Positions 1 through 9,612 of a DNA stretch of 64,000 nt are shown one piece after another. Origin of the DNA: Boudabousia tangfeifanii (GTDB lineage Bacteria; Actinomycetota; Actinomycetes; Actinomycetales; Actinomycetaceae); contig NZ_CP017812.1 of assembly GCF_001856685.1 (NCBI RefSeq), positions 930,001 to 994,000 on the forward strand. The letters are read 5' to 3'. The notes under the pieces are model-generated. The model did no database searches and was not told the origin of the DNA. It saw only the letters and a list, made by a program, of their open reading frames with translations. Both the position numbers and the translations under genes were made by a program. Position 1 is the stretch's first letter. The number at the start of each line of letters is the position of its first letter.

Positions 1-1134
1 CAACGCCAAGTCGAGGGCAACTTCCATCCCATGAGCTTTTGCGGCAGCAACTAGGGCATCAAAATCGTCGAAAGTACCCAAGTCGGGGTGAATTGCGTCG
101 TGCCCGCCCTCAGGGGAGCCGATGCCATAAGGGCTACCTGGATCGGTGGCACTAGCTTCAAGGGAGTTATTCTTTCCCTTTCTGAAAGTGGTGCCGATCG
201 GGTGAACCGGAGTTAAATAGAGGACATCGAAGCCCATTTGTTCAATCCGATCGAGGGCGGGAATCAAGCCACGGAAGTTACCAGAGACCCAAGCACCTTG
301 CTCGTCTCGATGAGCACCAAAGGAACGAGGGAAGACCTCGTACCAGTTACCGGTCAGCGCGCGGGAACGATCTACCTGTACTGGGAAGCGACGACTCTTA
401 GTTACCAAGTCCATAAAGGGATAGTCGGAGAAAACTTTCCGAGTAGCGCCCGAGAGACCAGCAGAAAGACGTTCTTGGGGAGCTAAAGAATCGTCTGCTA
501 GTTGTTTGCGAGTTTGAACTAGGTGTTCCCGAGCAGACGCGGAAAGCTGATATTTAGCTGACTCGCTCTTTGGTGGATAAGGCTTAACCTCGCCCGCTAG
601 GACGCGGTCGAAGAGCGCTACGCCCTCGGCCAACATCAAATCGACATCGACGCCCGCCGCAATTTTGACTGAAGCATCGTGGACCCACGTGGCGTAGGGA
701 TCGGAGAAAGCTTCGATGTGGAAGTAGTAGGCACCTGGCTCATCGGCTCGCAAGAAAGTTTCGTAACGATCGAGACCCGGCGCGATATCAACCATCTTCC
801 GGCGATCCTTTTCTTCGCCAGCACTGTTGGTCAGAACGGCGTGGACACCAAACGCATCGTGGCCTTCTCTAAAGACAGTTGCTCTAACGGGGAAAGCTTC
901 TCCTTCTACGGCCTTGGCGGGCCAGGAACCATCCTCAATTTGGGGAAATACTTCCGTCACTGGAATACGACTGATTGGGGTTGGCTCAGGGAACACCCAG
1001 GGGGCAGTAGTCTTAGTTGCCAAAGACGAGGGCGTCGATTCGAGTGGCGCTTCCTTCGGGCTATTTGACGACTTGGCAGAAGCTCCCGTGGTTTTGTTTG
1101 CGCCCTGAGGGGCTGAAGTTGGGGTCTTTTTCAC
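1..1134 (-). CDS. glgE: GlgE maltosyltransferase (alpha-1,4-glucan:maltose-1-phosphate), N-terminal part, cut by window start
   Basis: The first 378 codons of GlgE are present; the 3' part lies beyond base 1. GlgE transfers maltose from maltose-1-phosphate onto alpha-glucan in cytosolic glycogen synthesis. The family hallmark GFDVLYLTPVHPIG, followed by GTTFRKGKNN and EGGHDAIHPDLGTF, is readable near residues 300-370. The start is the GTG at 1134, preceded by GAGGAG. Residues 1 to about 43 form a Ser/Thr/Pro/Lys-rich extension ahead of the first recognisable domain. The catalytic Asp and Glu lie outside the window. The gene is transcribed away from trpS and glgX on the same strand, and glgX is also a glycogen gene. 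The identity is confident; completeness cannot be judged. Confidence 0.9.
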   Translation of the reverse strand, partial: MKKTPTSAPQGANKTTGASAKSSNSPKEAPLESTPSSLATKTTAPWVFPEPTPISRIPVTEVFPQIEDGSWPAKAVEGEAFPVRATVFREGHDAFGVHAVLTNSAGEEKDRRKMVDIAPGLDRYETFLRADEPGAYYFHIEAFSDPYATWVHDASVKIAAGVDVDLMLAEGVALFDRVLAGEVKPYPPKSESAKYQLSASAREHLVQTRKQLADDSLAPQERLSAGLSGATRKVFSDYPFMDLVTKSRRFPVQVDRSRALTGNWYEVFPRSFGAHRDEQGAWVSGNFRGLIPALDRIEQMGFDVLYLTPVHPIGTTFRKGKNNSLEASATDPGSPYGIGSPEGGHDAIHPDLGTFDDFDALVAAAKAHGMEVALDLAL

Positions 1135-1281
1135 CGTACTCTCCTCACTAACTGTTGATCTAGCGTCCTTGCTAGGCGATAGACGAGGCAATTTGATTTT
1201 AGGCTGCTTCTTTTTCACCCTTTAAGGATAACCAGAAAAAGCGAGATATGTGTGACCAAAGCGTGTGCCACGACACTAAAA

Positions 1282-1317
1282 AGCGGTGTTAAGGGGAGAA
1301 AACCCCTTAACACCGCT
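1282..1317 (-). terminator. Rho-independent terminator of trpS
   Basis: A perfect 15-bp stem (1282-1296 with 1303-1317) and 6-nt loop lies 19 bases after the trpS stop. Read on the minus strand it is followed by a short T run. It separates trpS from glgE. Confidence 0.85.
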
Positions 1318-1335
1318 AAAAATAAGCTCTAAGGC

Positions 1336-2433
1336 CTAGTAAACCATCTTCATGGCCTGTCGCACCTGAGCTAACTTTTCGTCAGCTTGGGCGTTAGCCT
1401 TTTCATTACCGGCAGCTAGAATCGAACGCAAGTAAGCCTCATCCTGGGCCAGTTCCGTACGGCGGGCACGAATTGGCTCGAGCATGCCATTAACTGCGTC
1501 AATGACCAAAGCCTTCAAGGCGCCGGCGCCCTTATCACCAATCTGGTCAGCGATTTCAGCAGGTGCTTGGCCAGTGGCTTCTGAGGCCATGAGAAGCAGG
1601 TTGGCAACTTCTGGGCGATTTACCGGATCGAAAGTGATCAGACGTTCGGAGTCAGTCACTGCCCGCTTGAGCATCTTGGCTGTCTGGTCGGCTGTCATTC
1701 CAAGTTCAATGGTATTGCCACGCGACTTAGACATCTTCTGGCCATCCGTGCCCAAAAGGTTCTGTACTTGAGAAAGTAGGGCATCAGGACGACGGAATAC
1801 TGGATGCGAAAGCTCACCGCGACCATAACGCTTGTCGAAGCGGTTCGCAATCAAACGAGTCTGCTCGATGTGAGGGAGCTGATCCTTACCAGCAGGCACC
1901 AAGTTAGCGTCGCAGAACAGGATGTCTGCAGCTTGGTGCACTGGGTAGGTCAACAAAAGACCGCTCATGGCACGGCCGCCAGTGGCTTCCAGTTCAGCCT
2001 TTACCGTGGGATTACGGTGAAGTTCACTCTCAGTCACCAAGGAAAGGAACGGCAACATCAGCTGGTTCAGAGCTGGGATAGCCGAGTGAGTAAAGATAGT
2101 GGACTTTTCGGGATCAATCCCACAAGCGAGGTAATCAGTGACGAGAGAAAGGACCCGCTCACGAATCGGGCCAACCCCATCACGGTCGGTAATCACCTGA
2201 TAGTCAGCGATGATTACCCAAGTGTCAACGCCCTGATCTTGCAGGCGGACACGGTTACGCAAAGTTCCCAGATAGTGTCCCAAATGCAAATTGCCGGTGG
2301 GGCGGTCACCGGTTAGAACTCGGAACTTTTCTGGATTGGTTTTAATCTGTTCTTCAATTTCTTGAGAACGAGCAACGCTGCGAGCCAGTGACGCGTCAGA
2401 GGTTGCTTCGCTGAGTGTATCTGCAGTAGTCAT
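1336..2433 (-). CDS. trpS: Tryptophan--tRNA ligase
   Basis: This class I aminoacyl-tRNA synthetase charges tRNA-Trp in the cytosol. The ATP-binding HIGH-type motif is HLGH at residues 50-53 (GNLHLGHYLG) and the KMSKS loop is exact at 233-237. At 365 residues it is slightly longer than the usual 330-340, because the first 35 residues precede the catalytic fold. The ATG at 2433 is the first in-frame start; no strong ribosome-binding site is visible, so a start further in is possible. It ends in a strong hairpin terminator and lies 64 bases downstream of glgX on the same strand. Confidence 0.95.
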   Translation of the reverse strand: MTTADTLSEATSDASLARSVARSQEIEEQIKTNPEKFRVLTGDRPTGNLHLGHYLGTLRNRVRLQDQGVDTWVIIADYQVITDRDGVGPIRERVLSLVTDYLACGIDPEKSTIFTHSAIPALNQLMLPFLSLVTESELHRNPTVKAELEATGGRAMSGLLLTYPVHQAADILFCDANLVPAGKDQLPHIEQTRLIANRFDKRYGRGELSHPVFRRPDALLSQVQNLLGTDGQKMSKSRGNTIELGMTADQTAKMLKRAVTDSERLITFDPVNRPEVANLLLMASEATGQAPAEIADQIGDKGAGALKALVIDAVNGMLEPIRARRTELAQDEAYLRSILAAGNEKANAQADEKLAQVRQAMKMVY

Positions 2434-2497
2434 GCCTGTTAGTTTAACCTTAAATAGAAATCGATGCGGCTTTGAGAATGCTAAAAGATCCCCAAAG

Positions 2498-4801
2498 CTA
2501 GGACAAAAATACGGCTAGTGACAAGGGTTCAAGGGAGAACTCTTCTAGTCTTTGCACTTCGAGGACGGGACCAGAGATGGAACCATCAGCGTTAAAACCA
2601 CCATCGTGAGGATGCTGCCAAGTTGAGTCCCAAACTAGGCGATAGGTGTGCTCTCGCCCAGCGGCCAGCTTAACTTGTTCGGGGTTTAGGGTTCCGTTGA
2701 TAACCAACAATAAATCATGCCCAGTACCACCACAACGATGCATTTGGAGTACCCGAGCTCGAGGATCATTCCAAGTGGTTGGCTCTAGATGGCGGCCTTC
2801 TTTGTCAAACCAGTCCAAGTCGGGATGTTTAGCATGGTCAGTTAATGCTTGACCGGAGGCGAAGTAATTGGGTCGCATTACTTCATATTTTTCGCGTAGG
2901 CGCAGAAGGTAACGAACCATTTCGCGTAGGTTAACCTGCCATGGGCTAATCGCCCAGTCTATCCAAGAGATCTCGTTGTCTTGGCAGTAAGCATTGTTAT
3001 TGCCATGTTGAGTACGAGCAAACTCGTCGCCGGCAGTAATCATTGGTACCCCGGCAGAAAGTAAGAGCATGGCGAAAAGATTGCGAATAGTCCTCTCACG
3101 TGCCGGCAGAATTACATCCACCAGGCCAGATTCAGCAACAGTGGAAGGATTCGGGCCGAGGTCGGATAGGGATCCTTCGGCACCATGGTTCCAACTACGG
3201 TTATCATCGCTACCATCACGATTATCTTCCTGGTTAGCACTGTTGTGCTTATGGTCGTAACTGACCAAATCGGCCATAGTGAAACCGTCGTGCGCGGTAA
3301 TAAAGTTAATGCCCGCCAGGGGAGTGCGGATTACGCCATTAGGATCGTGGTAGAAGACATCGGCACTTCCTGCTAAGCGGGTAGCAAGTTCCGATTGACC
3401 TGCAATCTGGTTATTTCCATGAGCCAGATCTTTGGCATTCGCGACCCAAAAGTCACGCATTGAGCCACGGAAACGGTCATTCCAAGCTGCAAAAGGTACT
3501 GGAAAATCCCCGGTGTGCCAGCCGTCAAAGCCAATATCCCACGGCTCCATAATCAGTTTGACCTGAGAAAGAACTGGATCGGCGGCTGCGGCCACCAAGA
3601 ATGGATGCTGTCGGTTGAAAGCACCATGAGCTCGAGCCAAAGTAACTCCGAGGTCAAAGCGGAACCCGTCAACACCCATTTCTTCTACCCAATAGCGCAA
3701 AGAATCCAGTGTCATCTGGACGACTCTTGGATGAGTGAAATCAAGTGAATTACCGCAGCCTGTGACATCAGCTAATGTCCCGCGATCTTCCGGAACTGAC
3801 AGATAGTAGGCAGCATTATCGGCGCCTCGCCAAGACAATGATGGACCGATAGCCGAACCTTCACAGGTGTGGTTGTAGACCACGTCCAAGATAACTTCTA
3901 AGCCAGCTTCATGGATGCGTGAGACCATTCCGCGGAATTCGTCAATTACTGCCTGAGGACCAGCCGCCTGAGCTGCTGCAGTGGCATACGAAGGCTCCGG
4001 AGTGAAATAACCTAGGGTGGAGTATCCCCAGTAATTAGTTAGCCCACGTTCTTGGAGGAAGGTCTCATCGCACTTGGCATGAATTGGTAGAAGCTCAATC
4101 GAAGTGACCCCTAAATCGCGAAGATAGCGCAGACTAGTGTCATGAGCGAGCCCCGCATAAGTGCCTCTAAGCTCGGGCGGAAGTTGATGATTGAGAGCAG
4201 AAAAGCCCTTAACATGCATTTCGTAAATGACCGTCTTTTCCCAAGGTACGTTGGGACGGGCGGCGAGTGGGAAGGAATCACCTAAAACGACTGCCTTGGG
4301 AACATAAGGAGCGGAGTCGACCTCGGAACGAACCAACGGGTAGCCAGTAGGAGTTAGATCGTCATTTACCTGATGGGCATAGATCTGGGGACCAAGCTTC
4401 ATTTGCCCCGTAAGAGCTTTAGCATAAGGGTCTAGTAGTAGCTTCTGCGGATTAAATAAGTGTCCTTGATTAGGATCCCAAGGGCCGTAGGTGCGAAAAC
4501 CATAGACGGTTCCGGCCCCAGTGTTAGGGACGAGACCACACCAGATGCCGTTGTGAGGTCCATGAAGCTGGAAACGATCCCAGCTGCCTGCGGCGCGTTC
4601 GATGCAAACTTCGACGGCCTCGGCATGTTGCGAAAAGAATGAGAAAACTACACCTGCGGAGGTTTTAGTCGCACCTAATGGATAATTCCAGTTGGCGGGG
4701 GCTAAGGCATATTCACTGGAAGCAGACCAAGAAACCTTGGGCTTAGTAGACTTAATCGCAGGTTCAGTAGACATAAATTCCATTATTGCACGTTCCGTCA
4801 A
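2498..4801 (-). CDS. glgX: Glycogen debranching enzyme GlgX
   Basis: A GH13 isoamylase-type enzyme that hydrolyses alpha-1,6 branches of limit dextrin in glycogen breakdown. An N-terminal CBM48-like region (about residues 40-130) is followed by the catalytic barrel. The nucleophile Asp is in GFRFDLG (about 383), the acid/base Glu in IMEPWDIG (about 419) and the transition-state Asp in TAHDGF (about 505). The length of about 765 residues is slightly above the usual 650-720. The most upstream start is TTG at 4801; ATG codons at 4783 and 4774 are equally possible because none has a clear ribosome-binding site. With glgE nearby, it points to active glycogen turnover. Confidence 0.92.
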   Translation of the reverse strand: MTERAIMEFMSTEPAIKSTKPKVSWSASSEYALAPANWNYPLGATKTSAGVVFSFFSQHAEAVEVCIERAAGSWDRFQLHGPHNGIWCGLVPNTGAGTVYGFRTYGPWDPNQGHLFNPQKLLLDPYAKALTGQMKLGPQIYAHQVNDDLTPTGYPLVRSEVDSAPYVPKAVVLGDSFPLAARPNVPWEKTVIYEMHVKGFSALNHQLPPELRGTYAGLAHDTSLRYLRDLGVTSIELLPIHAKCDETFLQERGLTNYWGYSTLGYFTPEPSYATAAAQAAGPQAVIDEFRGMVSRIHEAGLEVILDVVYNHTCEGSAIGPSLSWRGADNAAYYLSVPEDRGTLADVTGCGNSLDFTHPRVVQMTLDSLRYWVEEMGVDGFRFDLGVTLARAHGAFNRQHPFLVAAAADPVLSQVKLIMEPWDIGFDGWHTGDFPVPFAAWNDRFRGSMRDFWVANAKDLAHGNNQIAGQSELATRLAGSADVFYHDPNGVIRTPLAGINFITAHDGFTMADLVSYDHKHNSANQEDNRDGSDDNRSWNHGAEGSLSDLGPNPSTVAESGLVDVILPARERTIRNLFAMLLLSAGVPMITAGDEFARTQHGNNNAYCQDNEISWIDWAISPWQVNLREMVRYLLRLREKYEVMRPNYFASGQALTDHAKHPDLDWFDKEGRHLEPTTWNDPRARVLQMHRCGGTGHDLLLVINGTLNPEQVKLAAGREHTYRLVWDSTWQHPHDGGFNADGSISGPVLEVQRLEEFSLEPLSLAVFLS

Positions 4802-4961
4802 AGAAAATTACTAATCTCTTGTGAGCAACTTGGCAAAGCGCTTGTGTGATTGCCTAAGTTGATCCGTTAAATGCCACCTTTTAGTTTTTCGGCCGGTGAA
4901 ACCGCTAGCAAAAAACGGCGTGGCATTTACCCTTACGCCCTATATATGGCAAGGTATTGGC

Positions 4962-5771
4962 ATGAGAATTGCTGTTTGTGTAAAGCACGTGCCCGATGTG
5001 CAGTCCTTAAGACGCCTTGAAGATGGCACTTTGGTACGTGGTGAAGATGACGTATTGAATGAACTAGATGAGAACGCGATCGAGGTTGCGGTCTCTCTAG
5101 TGGAAGAAAATGGGGGAGAAGTCGTAGCCTTCTCTATGGGGCCCGAAGATGCCTCGGATGCTTTGATGCGTGCCCTACAAATGGGGGCAGATCGAGCAAT
5201 CCTGCTTAGCGACGAAGCACTAGCGGGATCTGATGTTTTTGCCACCGCGAAGGTGTTGAGTGCCGCGATTTTGGCTGAGGAATCGGAACAGCCTTTTGAC
5301 TTGGTGATTACCGGTATGGCTTCTCTGGACTCGATGACTTCGATGTTGCCGGCCGCCCTCGGCAAGTACCTTGGACGCCCGTTCTTGGGCCTAGCAAAGG
5401 AACTTGACACTGACGGTCAAAAGGTGACTATTCGACGTGTTGCCGACTCCTTTAACGATCAGTTACAAGCTCCACTGCCAGCAGTGGTCTCGGTGACTGA
5501 CCAGGTAGCAGATCCGCGTTATCCAAACTTTAAGGCGATGGCGGCAGCTCGCAAGAAACCATTGGACACATGGGATCTAGCTGAGCTCAAGGAGGCGGTA
5601 GCCGCAGTAAACGCGAAGATTGATCTTTCTCAGGTGGGTATGCAGTCTTCCGGGGCTAACGTGCTTTCTGCGGACCAAACTCCTGAGAAAGAACCTGGAC
5701 GGATCGTAAATGACACTGGTCAGGGCGGCAAGGAACTCGCCGCTTACATCTCGGAGGTGCTTGGAAAATGA
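4962..5771 (+). CDS. etfB: Electron transfer flavoprotein beta subunit
   Basis: This is the beta subunit of the FAD/AMP-containing electron transfer flavoprotein heterodimer. The start is the ATG at 4962 (MRIAVCVKHVPD), which matches the family's N-terminus; a reading frame continues 22 codons upstream but that stretch is not family-like. The 269 residues are of normal length. The nucleotide-binding segment is seen as VITGMASLDSMTSMLPAALG. The stop overlaps the start of etfA as ATGA, so translation is probably coupled. In actinobacteria this pair is typically followed by a cysteine desulfurase and mnmA, as here; the physiological electron donor is not known. Confidence 0.93.
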   Translation: MRIAVCVKHVPDVQSLRRLEDGTLVRGEDDVLNELDENAIEVAVSLVEENGGEVVAFSMGPEDASDALMRALQMGADRAILLSDEALAGSDVFATAKVLSAAILAEESEQPFDLVITGMASLDSMTSMLPAALGKYLGRPFLGLAKELDTDGQKVTIRRVADSFNDQLQAPLPAVVSVTDQVADPRYPNFKAMAAARKKPLDTWDLAELKEAVAAVNAKIDLSQVGMQSSGANVLSADQTPEKEPGRIVNDTGQGGKELAAYISEVLGK

Positions 5772-6754
5772 GTGAGAAATTTGCGAATCCAGTTTTGGTA
5801 ATCGTCGATCATGTCGGTAATGAAACTGAAGGATTTACTCTGACTGAGCCTTCTAAGCATCTCTTGAAGGTTGCGCGCACTCTTACTGATAGTGATGTCT
5901 GGGCGCTAGCACTAAATCCTTCTCCGCAGATGGGAGCCTTGGGAGAATGCGGCGTCTCGAAGGTATTTGTACCTGATTTAGCTGGACGTTCCCCTCGAGT
6001 CAGTGCGGTGGTCGCCGAATGTGCTATTGCCGCCACAGAGATTCAGCCACCGGCGCCGATTTCAGCGATTCTTTGCTTGTCTAACTATCGAGGGCGAGAA
6101 GTGGCTTCTATCCTAGGGGCGCATTTCGAATCGGGTGCGGCAACAGATGTTACCGCCCTAGCTGTTAAGGATGGTCAGCTGGTTGCTCACAAGTCCGTCT
6201 TGGGTGGTCAATGGGAAACCACTTTCACCATTCCTCGCGGTCTGCCCATCGCTGCGGTTCGTCCTGGTGCAGGTCAGGCACCGGAGGTGAAGCCGGTGGC
6301 CACCCCAGGGGTGGTACCTTTGAACGTTCGTTTTTCTTCGGTAACCGATGCAATTAGCGTGATTTCTTCGGAAGAACTACATGCTGAAGGGCCAACTTTG
6401 ACTGAGGCGGCTGTAGTTGTTTGCGCTGGTTACGGGACAGATGGCGACCTTGATGCGGTCAACGACCTAGCGGAAAAACTAGGGGCGGCTGTGGGCGCTA
6501 CCCGGACAGTGTGTGATGAGGGCTGGTTGCCTCGTACTGCTCAGATTGGTCAGACAGGAGTTAGCGTGGCCCCTAAGCTCTACATTAGTGCGGGTGTCTC
6601 TGGCGCTGTCCACCATACTTGTGGCATTGCGGGGGCAGAACGTATCGTGGCTATCGTGGATGATGAAGAAGCACCGATCGTGCAAATTGCTGATTTGAGC
6701 ATTATTGGTGATCTGCAGGAGATCATTCCGGCAGCCCTAGCAGAACTAGGTTAA
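5768..6754 (+). CDS. etfA: Electron transfer flavoprotein alpha subunit
   Basis: The alpha subunit carries the FAD domain of the flavoprotein. The C-terminal FAD signature is clear: GWLPRTAQIGQTGVSVAPKL followed by YISAGVSGAVHHTCGI and EEAPIVQIADLSIIGDL. The 328 residues are normal for the family. It starts with an ATG that overlaps the etfB stop by 4 bases and ends 8 bases before the cysteine desulfurase, so the four genes from 4962 to 9086 read as one operon. Confidence 0.93.
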   Translation: MSEKFANPVLVIVDHVGNETEGFTLTEPSKHLLKVARTLTDSDVWALALNPSPQMGALGECGVSKVFVPDLAGRSPRVSAVVAECAIAATEIQPPAPISAILCLSNYRGREVASILGAHFESGAATDVTALAVKDGQLVAHKSVLGGQWETTFTIPRGLPIAAVRPGAGQAPEVKPVATPGVVPLNVRFSSVTDAISVISSEELHAEGPTLTEAAVVVCAGYGTDGDLDAVNDLAEKLGAAVGATRTVCDEGWLPRTAQIGQTGVSVAPKLYISAGVSGAVHHTCGIAGAERIVAIVDDEEAPIVQIADLSIIGDLQEIIPAALAELG

Positions 6755-6762
6755 TTCTTTTC

Positions 6763-7962
6763 GTGACCGCCTATTTAGATTATGCTGCATCCGCGCCGAT
6801 GCCAGCCGAGGTTTTAGCTTCCTATCATGAAGATTTATCTCGGCTGGCTAAGGAGCCGGGAAATCCGAATGCGCTTCATGGCGCTGGTCGGGCTGCTAGA
6901 GAAATGCTTGAGGACGCTCGTGCTCGAGTGGCAGATGCTTTGGGAGCAGACGCACAAGAAGTGCTTTTTACTTCTGGTGCCACCGAAGCAAATAATTTGT
7001 TCTTAAATGGTGCAACTAGAGCGAAGCTGGAAAAGGCAGCGACGCTAGAATCGGCTCAATCAAGTTCAACTCAGGTGACGATTTATTCATCAGACTTAGA
7101 GCATCCTGCAGTTAAGGTCGTCCTCGAAGGCCTTGGTGGACCACAGGTTGATTTAATACCGGTCGCCGTTAGTGCCAGTGGGGTAGTAGCTCTGCCCGAT
7201 CTAGCTGAAAAACTAGCGGCTTGTCCAGCTGATCTAGCTTCGTTCATGATGGTTAATAATGAGCTTGGGACGATCCAGCCGGTGGCAGAACTTACCGAAC
7301 TGGTTAAACGTGCCAATCCTGAAGCTTTAGTTCATACTGATGCGGCTCAAGCGGTGGGGCAAATTCCGGTTGATTTCCATGCCTTGCAAGTAGACGCGCT
7401 ATCTCTGTCTGCTCATAAGTTTGGAGGTCCAATCGGAGTTGGAGCTTTGCTGCTGAAGCGAGAAATTCCAGTAGTTTCCGATCGTCGAGGGGGAGGTCAA
7501 GAGCGTAGTCTTCGTTCTGGCACTCAGAATGTTGCCGGTGCAAGAGCAATGGCTAAGGCAATCGAATTGGCGACGGCTAAGAATGCACAAAGGGATAGGC
7601 GACTGGCTGATTTGCGGCAAAGACTCATAGCAGGACTAGATTCTCGAGTTTGCTTAACCACCAATGCTCCAACTACTGCACACATGGTCCATCTTCGGTT
7701 GCCAACTAAACACCCAGAAATCGTTTTGCTGATGATGGATCAGTCCCAAGTGGCTGTTTCTGCCGGCTCAGCTTGTCACGCAGGCGTTACCCGTCCATCA
7801 AGCACTCTGCTGGCGATCGGGCTACCTGAGGAGGAAGCGATGGGAGCTTTGCGAATTTCCTTTGGTGACCAAACTACTGAAGCAGATATTGATCAGTTCT
7901 TAATGGCTTTGCCGCCAGCTCTTGATGCGGCACAAAGACTCGATAAACGGGAGAGAAAATGA
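6763..7962 (+). CDS. Cysteine desulfurase (IscS/NifS type)
   Basis: A PLP-dependent enzyme that takes sulfur from cysteine and passes it on as a persulfide. The PLP lysine is K219 in LSAHKFGG, the catalytic cysteine is C338 in SAGSACHAG, and the SGATEANN substrate loop is at 71-78. The short acceptor loop around C338 is of IscS/NifS type rather than SufS type. The start is GTG at 6763, 8 bases after etfA. The stop overlaps the mnmA start (ATGA). The immediate MnmA partner makes sulfur donation for tRNA 2-thiouridine the most likely role; iron-sulfur assembly is also possible. Confidence 0.92.
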   Translation: MTAYLDYAASAPMPAEVLASYHEDLSRLAKEPGNPNALHGAGRAAREMLEDARARVADALGADAQEVLFTSGATEANNLFLNGATRAKLEKAATLESAQSSSTQVTIYSSDLEHPAVKVVLEGLGGPQVDLIPVAVSASGVVALPDLAEKLAACPADLASFMMVNNELGTIQPVAELTELVKRANPEALVHTDAAQAVGQIPVDFHALQVDALSLSAHKFGGPIGVGALLLKREIPVVSDRRGGGQERSLRSGTQNVAGARAMAKAIELATAKNAQRDRRLADLRQRLIAGLDSRVCLTTNAPTTAHMVHLRLPTKHPEIVLLMMDQSQVAVSAGSACHAGVTRPSSTLLAIGLPEEEAMGALRISFGDQTTEADIDQFLMALPPALDAAQRLDKRERK

Positions 7963-9086
7963 AGGTTTTAGCGGCCCTTTCGGGTGGAGTCGATTCTGCT
8001 GTAGCCGCAGCTTTTGCCGTTGAGGCAGGACATGAGGTTACTGCTGTCCACATGGCACTATCTTCTAACAAAGCTCAATCCCGTTGTTCTTCACGGGGAT
8101 GCTGCACGATCGAGGACGGTACTGACGCGGCTAGAGCAGCAGCAATGCTTGGAATTCCCTTCTACGTTTGGGATTTGGCTGGTGAGTTTACCGATACTGT
8201 GGTGGATGATTTTGTCTCTGAGTATGCCGCTGGGCGTACTCCCAATCCTTGTATTCGTTGTAACGAGTTCGTGAAGTTCCAGGAACTACTTGAGCGTGGT
8301 TTAGCACTGGGCTTTGACGCAGTTTGTACTGGTCACTATGCGCAGTTATTGTCTGGACCGAATGGGCCTGAGCTACATCGTTCAGTAGACAAGCTAAAAG
8401 ACCAAAGCTATGTGCTGGCAGTTATGGGGCGAGAGAATCTCAATCACGTGATGTTCCCCCTAGGGCATATGGCCTCTAAGGCTGAAGTACGTCAGGCTGC
8501 GGCAGATCGTGGACTGACAGTTTCGAATAAGCCAGATAGTTACGATATTTGCTTTATCCCAGATGGTGACACAGCGGGTTTTCTGAGCCGCAAGCTTGGG
8601 ACTAAGCCAGGCAATATTGTCAGTTATGAGGGTGAAGTATTAGGTGAACACCAGGGCTATTTTGCTTATACGGTGGGACAGCGTAAAGGGTTGAACTTAG
8701 GACGTCCGGCGCCAGATGGTCGCCCTCGTTATGTTCTTGAAACTCGTCCTGAAACTAATGAAGTGGTGGTCGGGCCTGCTGAGTTGCTTACTGTCGATCG
8801 AATCCAAACCGAGGATCTGGTTTGGTTGGCCGAGGACGATCATGCGGCATTGGTCGACGGTGAGTGGGGGACTGAAGTTGCCATTCAGGTCAGAGCGCAT
8901 GGTGAGCCAGTTGCTGCACGTATTAAACGGGTTGGCAATGGACTCGAAGTAAAGATTACTGGAGAAGAACGGCCAGGCACTGTCGGGATGCGCGCCATTG
9001 CTGCTGGCCAGTCGCTAGTGGTTTATCAAGAGAGTCGCGTTTTAGGCCAAAGCACGATTGCTAAAGCCTGGCGAGAGCGCGTTTAA
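7959..9086 (+). CDS. mnmA: tRNA-specific 2-thiouridylase MnmA (TrmU)
   Basis: The enzyme adenylates and thiolates U34 of the Lys, Glu and Gln tRNAs. The PP-loop SGGVDS is at residues 8-13, the nucleophilic cysteine is C101 in CIRCNEF, and the persulfide-forming cysteine is C198 in SYDICFIPDGD, so both catalytic cysteines are present. The 375 residues are of normal length. It overlaps the cysteine desulfurase by 4 bases and is followed by a strong terminator, so it is the last gene of the etfBA-desulfurase-mnmA operon. Confidence 0.95.
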   Translation: MKVLAALSGGVDSAVAAAFAVEAGHEVTAVHMALSSNKAQSRCSSRGCCTIEDGTDAARAAAMLGIPFYVWDLAGEFTDTVVDDFVSEYAAGRTPNPCIRCNEFVKFQELLERGLALGFDAVCTGHYAQLLSGPNGPELHRSVDKLKDQSYVLAVMGRENLNHVMFPLGHMASKAEVRQAAADRGLTVSNKPDSYDICFIPDGDTAGFLSRKLGTKPGNIVSYEGEVLGEHQGYFAYTVGQRKGLNLGRPAPDGRPRYVLETRPETNEVVVGPAELLTVDRIQTEDLVWLAEDDHAALVDGEWGTEVAIQVRAHGEPVAARIKRVGNGLEVKITGEERPGTVGMRAIAAGQSLVVYQESRVLGQSTIAKAWRERV

Positions 9087-9097
9087 GCGTAAATAGT

Positions 9098-9125
9098 GAG
9101 ATGGGAGGCGAAGTCCTCCCATCTC
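9098..9125 (+). terminator. Terminator after mnmA
   Basis: An 11-bp stem GAGATGGGAGG/CCTCCCATCTC with a 6-nt loop, followed by GTTTATT, begins 12 bases after the mnmA stop. Confidence 0.8.
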
Positions 9126-9280
9126 GTTTATTAGGCGAGAATAACCCCTTACGCAAGCATCGCTTAGATCAGCGTCTGTAATCAGAGTTGAAGGTTAAGT
9201 GGTTGCAGGCGGTAGTCAAGATAGGGGTTATAGGACAAATTTGCCAGCGATCTGTTCGATATATTGATGTCAAAGATAAA

Positions 9281-9318
9281 AGAATCGGCTTTCTTAGAAA
9301 ACTAAGAAAGCCGATTCT
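9281..9318 (-). terminator. Terminator of tRNA-Leu(TAG)
   Basis: A perfect 17-bp stem (9281-9297 with 9302-9318) with a 4-nt loop lies just 3' of the tRNA on the minus strand and is followed there by TTTTATC. Confidence 0.8.
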
Positions 9319-9324
9319 ATTCGG

Positions 9325-9406
<82 letters not shown>

Positions 9407-9612
9407 GCGCCCAGATAGTTTAACCTATTTCGAAGTGTAACGCTACTTGAAACCAAAAGTTTGTTTCAAAGCCTTCGATCTAGCTCTGTTCTCTGGAATG
9501 AACTAGAAAAATATAACCGATTATTCCTTAATCACGCTAGTGGAAAAAGCGAGGGCTCGCTCACGTTACTTCAGTAAAATAGTAGTAACCCAACTAAGAA
9601 TGGAGATAATAA